Source of the DNA: Thermoflexibacter sp.
GTDB taxonomy: Bacteria > Bacteroidota > Bacteroidia > Cytophagales > Thermoflexibacteraceae
DNA length: 6,076 nt
Assembly (NCBI GenBank): GCA_025455345.1
Contig: JALOMS010000308.1
Coordinates: 1-6,076, forward strand
Direction of reading: 5' to 3'
Of the stretch, positions 5,865-6,076 are shown piece after piece; the stretch's first letter is position 1, and each line of letters begins with the position of its first letter. Made by a program: the position numbers and the translations under genes. The notes beneath the pieces are model-generated. The model saw only the letters and a list, made by a program, of their open reading frames with translations. It ran no database searches and had not been told where the DNA came from.

Positions 5865-6076
5865 TTATTTATAGGGTTCAATGGTTTGGATAGAGCCGTC
5901 TTGATTGTATTTGAGTTCTGTAACTTTGACATTTCTCAAATGCGTTTTTCCTGAAATTTGTACATCATGGTAAAATAAATACCATGTCCCTTTGAATTCT
6001 ACAATAGAATGGTGATTTGTCCAGCCCCATACAGGTTTGAGAATAATGCCTTGGTAAGTAAAAGGTCCGTATGGGC
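5865..6076 (-). CDS. C-terminal end of a GH43-family glycosidase (arabinofuranosidase/xylosidase type), 5' part outside window
   Basis: The frame is open from the right edge and ends at TAA (5867 to 5865), giving 69 visible residues. They read PYGPFTYQG, then KPVWGWTNHHSIVEF, KGTWYLFYHD, a THLRNVKV segment and a tail ending IEPYK. The GPFTY-G, WTNHHSIVE and WYLFYHD motifs are typical of the last blades of GH43 five-bladed beta-propeller enzymes that act on arabinoxylan or arabinan. The catalytic Asp and Glu lie in the missing N-terminal part, so activity cannot be checked. I infer removal of arabinose side chains or cleavage of xylo-oligosaccharides, in keeping with the downstream xylanase. 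The end without any added carbohydrate-binding domain suggests a single-domain enzyme at this terminus. The SDR gene starts 5 bp later. Confidence 0.85.
   Translation of the reverse strand, partial: PYGPFTYQGIILKPVWGWTNHHSIVEFKGTWYLFYHDVQISGKTHLRNVKVTELKYNQDGSIQTIEPYK

Overview
The window looks like part of a chromosome from a Bacteroidota bacterium, probably of the Cytophagales type; the genus cannot be read from it. The evidence is AT-rich DNA, translation starts without clear Shine-Dalgarno sequences, a Bacteroidetes-style GH10 xylanase, a vSGLT-like symporter, a DUF6498-type membrane protein, and the C-terminal part of a PVC-type (TIGR02603-like) heme-binding domain. No RNA gene, CRISPR array, insertion sequence or sign of recent transfer was found.

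The layout is simple. At the left edge (1-307, + strand) is the C-terminal end of a c-type cytochrome-like protein. It converges on everything else across a perfect 15-bp inverted repeat (310-363) that probably ends transcription from both sides. All remaining genes are on the minus strand and are read from right to left: the C-terminal end of a GH43 glycosidase (5865-6076), an SDR-family dehydrogenase (5110-5859), a secreted GH10 endo-xylanase (3917-4999), a Tat-exported oxidoreductase resembling glucose-fructose oxidoreductase (2755-3855), a sodium/sugar symporter (1061-2734), and a small multi-pass membrane protein (366-995). Gaps are 5, 110, 61, 20 and 65 bp, so most or all could be one operon. 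The 110-bp gap before the xylanase holds the best internal promoter candidate and a 7-bp inverted repeat.

Together the genes read as an (arabino)xylan-use locus. The xylanase cuts the backbone, the GH43 enzyme trims side chains or short oligosaccharides, and the symporter imports a sugar. The two oxidoreductases could oxidise or reduce the released sugars, one outside the cytoplasm and one inside. No SusC/SusD pair, xylose isomerase or xylulokinase is visible, but the cluster runs off the right edge, so their absence means little. The points most worth following are the GFOR-like enzyme without the N-terminal arm of Zymomonas GFOR, the symporter's altered sugar-site residue (His where vSGLT has Asn260), and the inverted repeat before the xylanase. 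None of the genes is of an unknown kind except the DUF6498-like protein, and I do not see a wholly novel system.
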